Source: JBFWNG01 sp050251195 (lineage in GTDB: Bacteria > Bdellovibrionota_B > Oligoflexia > Oligoflexales > Oligoflexaceae). From it: 64,000 bases of DNA. Below, one piece after another: positions 63,867 to 64,000 of the stretch (within the stretch, counting starts at the first letter, position 1; each line of letters opens with the position of its first letter). The DNA is taken from positions 1 through 64,000 of the forward strand of contig JBFWNG010000005.1 in NCBI GenBank assembly GCA_050251195.1. Reading direction: 5' to 3'. The notes under the pieces were generated by a model. It was given only the letters and a program-made list of their open reading frames with translations. It was not told the origin of the DNA and searched no databases. The position numbers and the translations under genes are program-made.

Positions 63867-64000
63867 ATGGATCGACGACATTTCATCAGATTTGGTTCCC
63901 TTGCAGCTGGTTCGTTCGCTATGTGGCAATGTGCGGACGGGGGCAAAAGAAAAGGCCGTCCAGGTTCAGCTGACGAAGAAATCGCCCGCGACTATTACAC
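63867..64000 (+). CDS. Tat-exported protein, N-terminal part only (cut by window edge)
   Basis: The first 44 codons are visible. MDRRHFIRFGSLAAGSFAMW is a twin-arginine signal (RRHFIRFGS) with a moderately hydrophobic stretch of small residues, followed by QC, which might be a lipobox-like Cys, and a Gly/Lys/Arg-rich linker. GGAGAAG precedes the ATG. Proteins with such a signal usually carry a folded, often cofactor-containing, enzyme. It starts 20 bases after the WG-repeat gene, so the two may be one operon. Confidence 0.8.
   Translation, partial: MDRRHFIRFGSLAAGSFAMWQCADGGKRKGRPGSADEEIARDYY

Overview
The window reads as a chromosomal segment of a Gram-negative bacterium with moderate GC content, probably from the Bdellovibrionota/Oligoflexia or a related deltaproteobacterial-type lineage. 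This placement is an inference from overall style and rests on no marker gene. The style includes about fourteen small lipoproteins (half with Ser just before the lipobox Cys), many short secreted proteins and beta-barrels without obvious relatives, orphan two-component proteins and candidate sigma-54 promoters. No rRNA, tRNA or CRISPR array was recognised. Dispersed GGGGACAG-type repeats and the first codons of a probable IS110-type transposase at the left edge are the only mobile-element signs.

Layout. 1-5.6 kb: transposase start, repeats, a left-handed beta-helix acyltransferase, signal peptidase I, a PfkB sugar/nucleoside kinase and a phosphatidylglycerophosphate synthase. 5.6-9.4 kb: a chemoreceptor translationally coupled to a lone flagellin, divergent from a cyclic-nucleotide-binding protein. 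9.4-17.1 kb: lipoproteins, one with two c-type heme motifs, around a signalling cluster of REC-HPt, an NtrC-type activator and a REC protein. 17.3-22.3 kb: a hemerythrin-CBS pair, then a DNA-repair pair (degenerate exonuclease/GIY-YIG nuclease and PD-(D/E)XK/XPD-type helicase). 22.4-30 kb: a von Willebrand A lipoprotein, DedA, PilZ and four envelope proteins separated by strong terminators. 30-33 kb: beta-barrel, universal stress protein, lipoprotein and Hsp20. 33.4-42.2 kb: lipoprotein and outer-membrane protein behind a riboswitch-like leader, a Cys-rich triple-repeat secreted protein, a metallophosphoesterase coupled to a vanadium haloperoxidase-type protein, a GT4 glycosyltransferase with a glycogen-debranching enzyme, and a CBS protein. 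42.5-46 kb: secreted proteins including a trypsin-like protease. 46-49.5 kb: inverted repeat clusters, a cyclic-nucleotide-binding protein and PEP synthase. 49.7-55.7 kb: a lipoprotein and a kinase/regulator/kinase set. 55.9-61.4 kb: a close-packed envelope-gene run. 61.6-64 kb: DEAD-box helicase, WG-repeat protein and the start of a Tat-exported protein.

The most interesting pattern is regulatory. Eight genes or operons carry a -24/-12 (sigma-54) promoter with the exact GG-to-GC spacing, 26-76 bases before the start codon: the REC protein, hemerythrin-CBS, Hsp20, the Cys-rich secreted protein, the GT4-debranching operon, the second CBS protein, PEP synthase and the MASE1 kinase operon. Two weaker sites exist. 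An NtrC-type activator is encoded in the same window and divergent from one of them. The gene set (Hsp20, hemerythrin, CBS proteins, PEP synthase, glycogen turnover, sensor kinases, with a universal stress protein close by) resembles the low-oxygen or energy-stress sets known from other bacteria. I infer a sigma-54-controlled stress and carbon-reserve regulon; the promoters are read by eye and need a matrix scan and transcript-start mapping. Other points are a secreted outer-membrane gene lacking any ATG, GTG or TTG for its signal peptide, and a WG-repeat gene whose ATG sits in the loop of a perfect hairpin.
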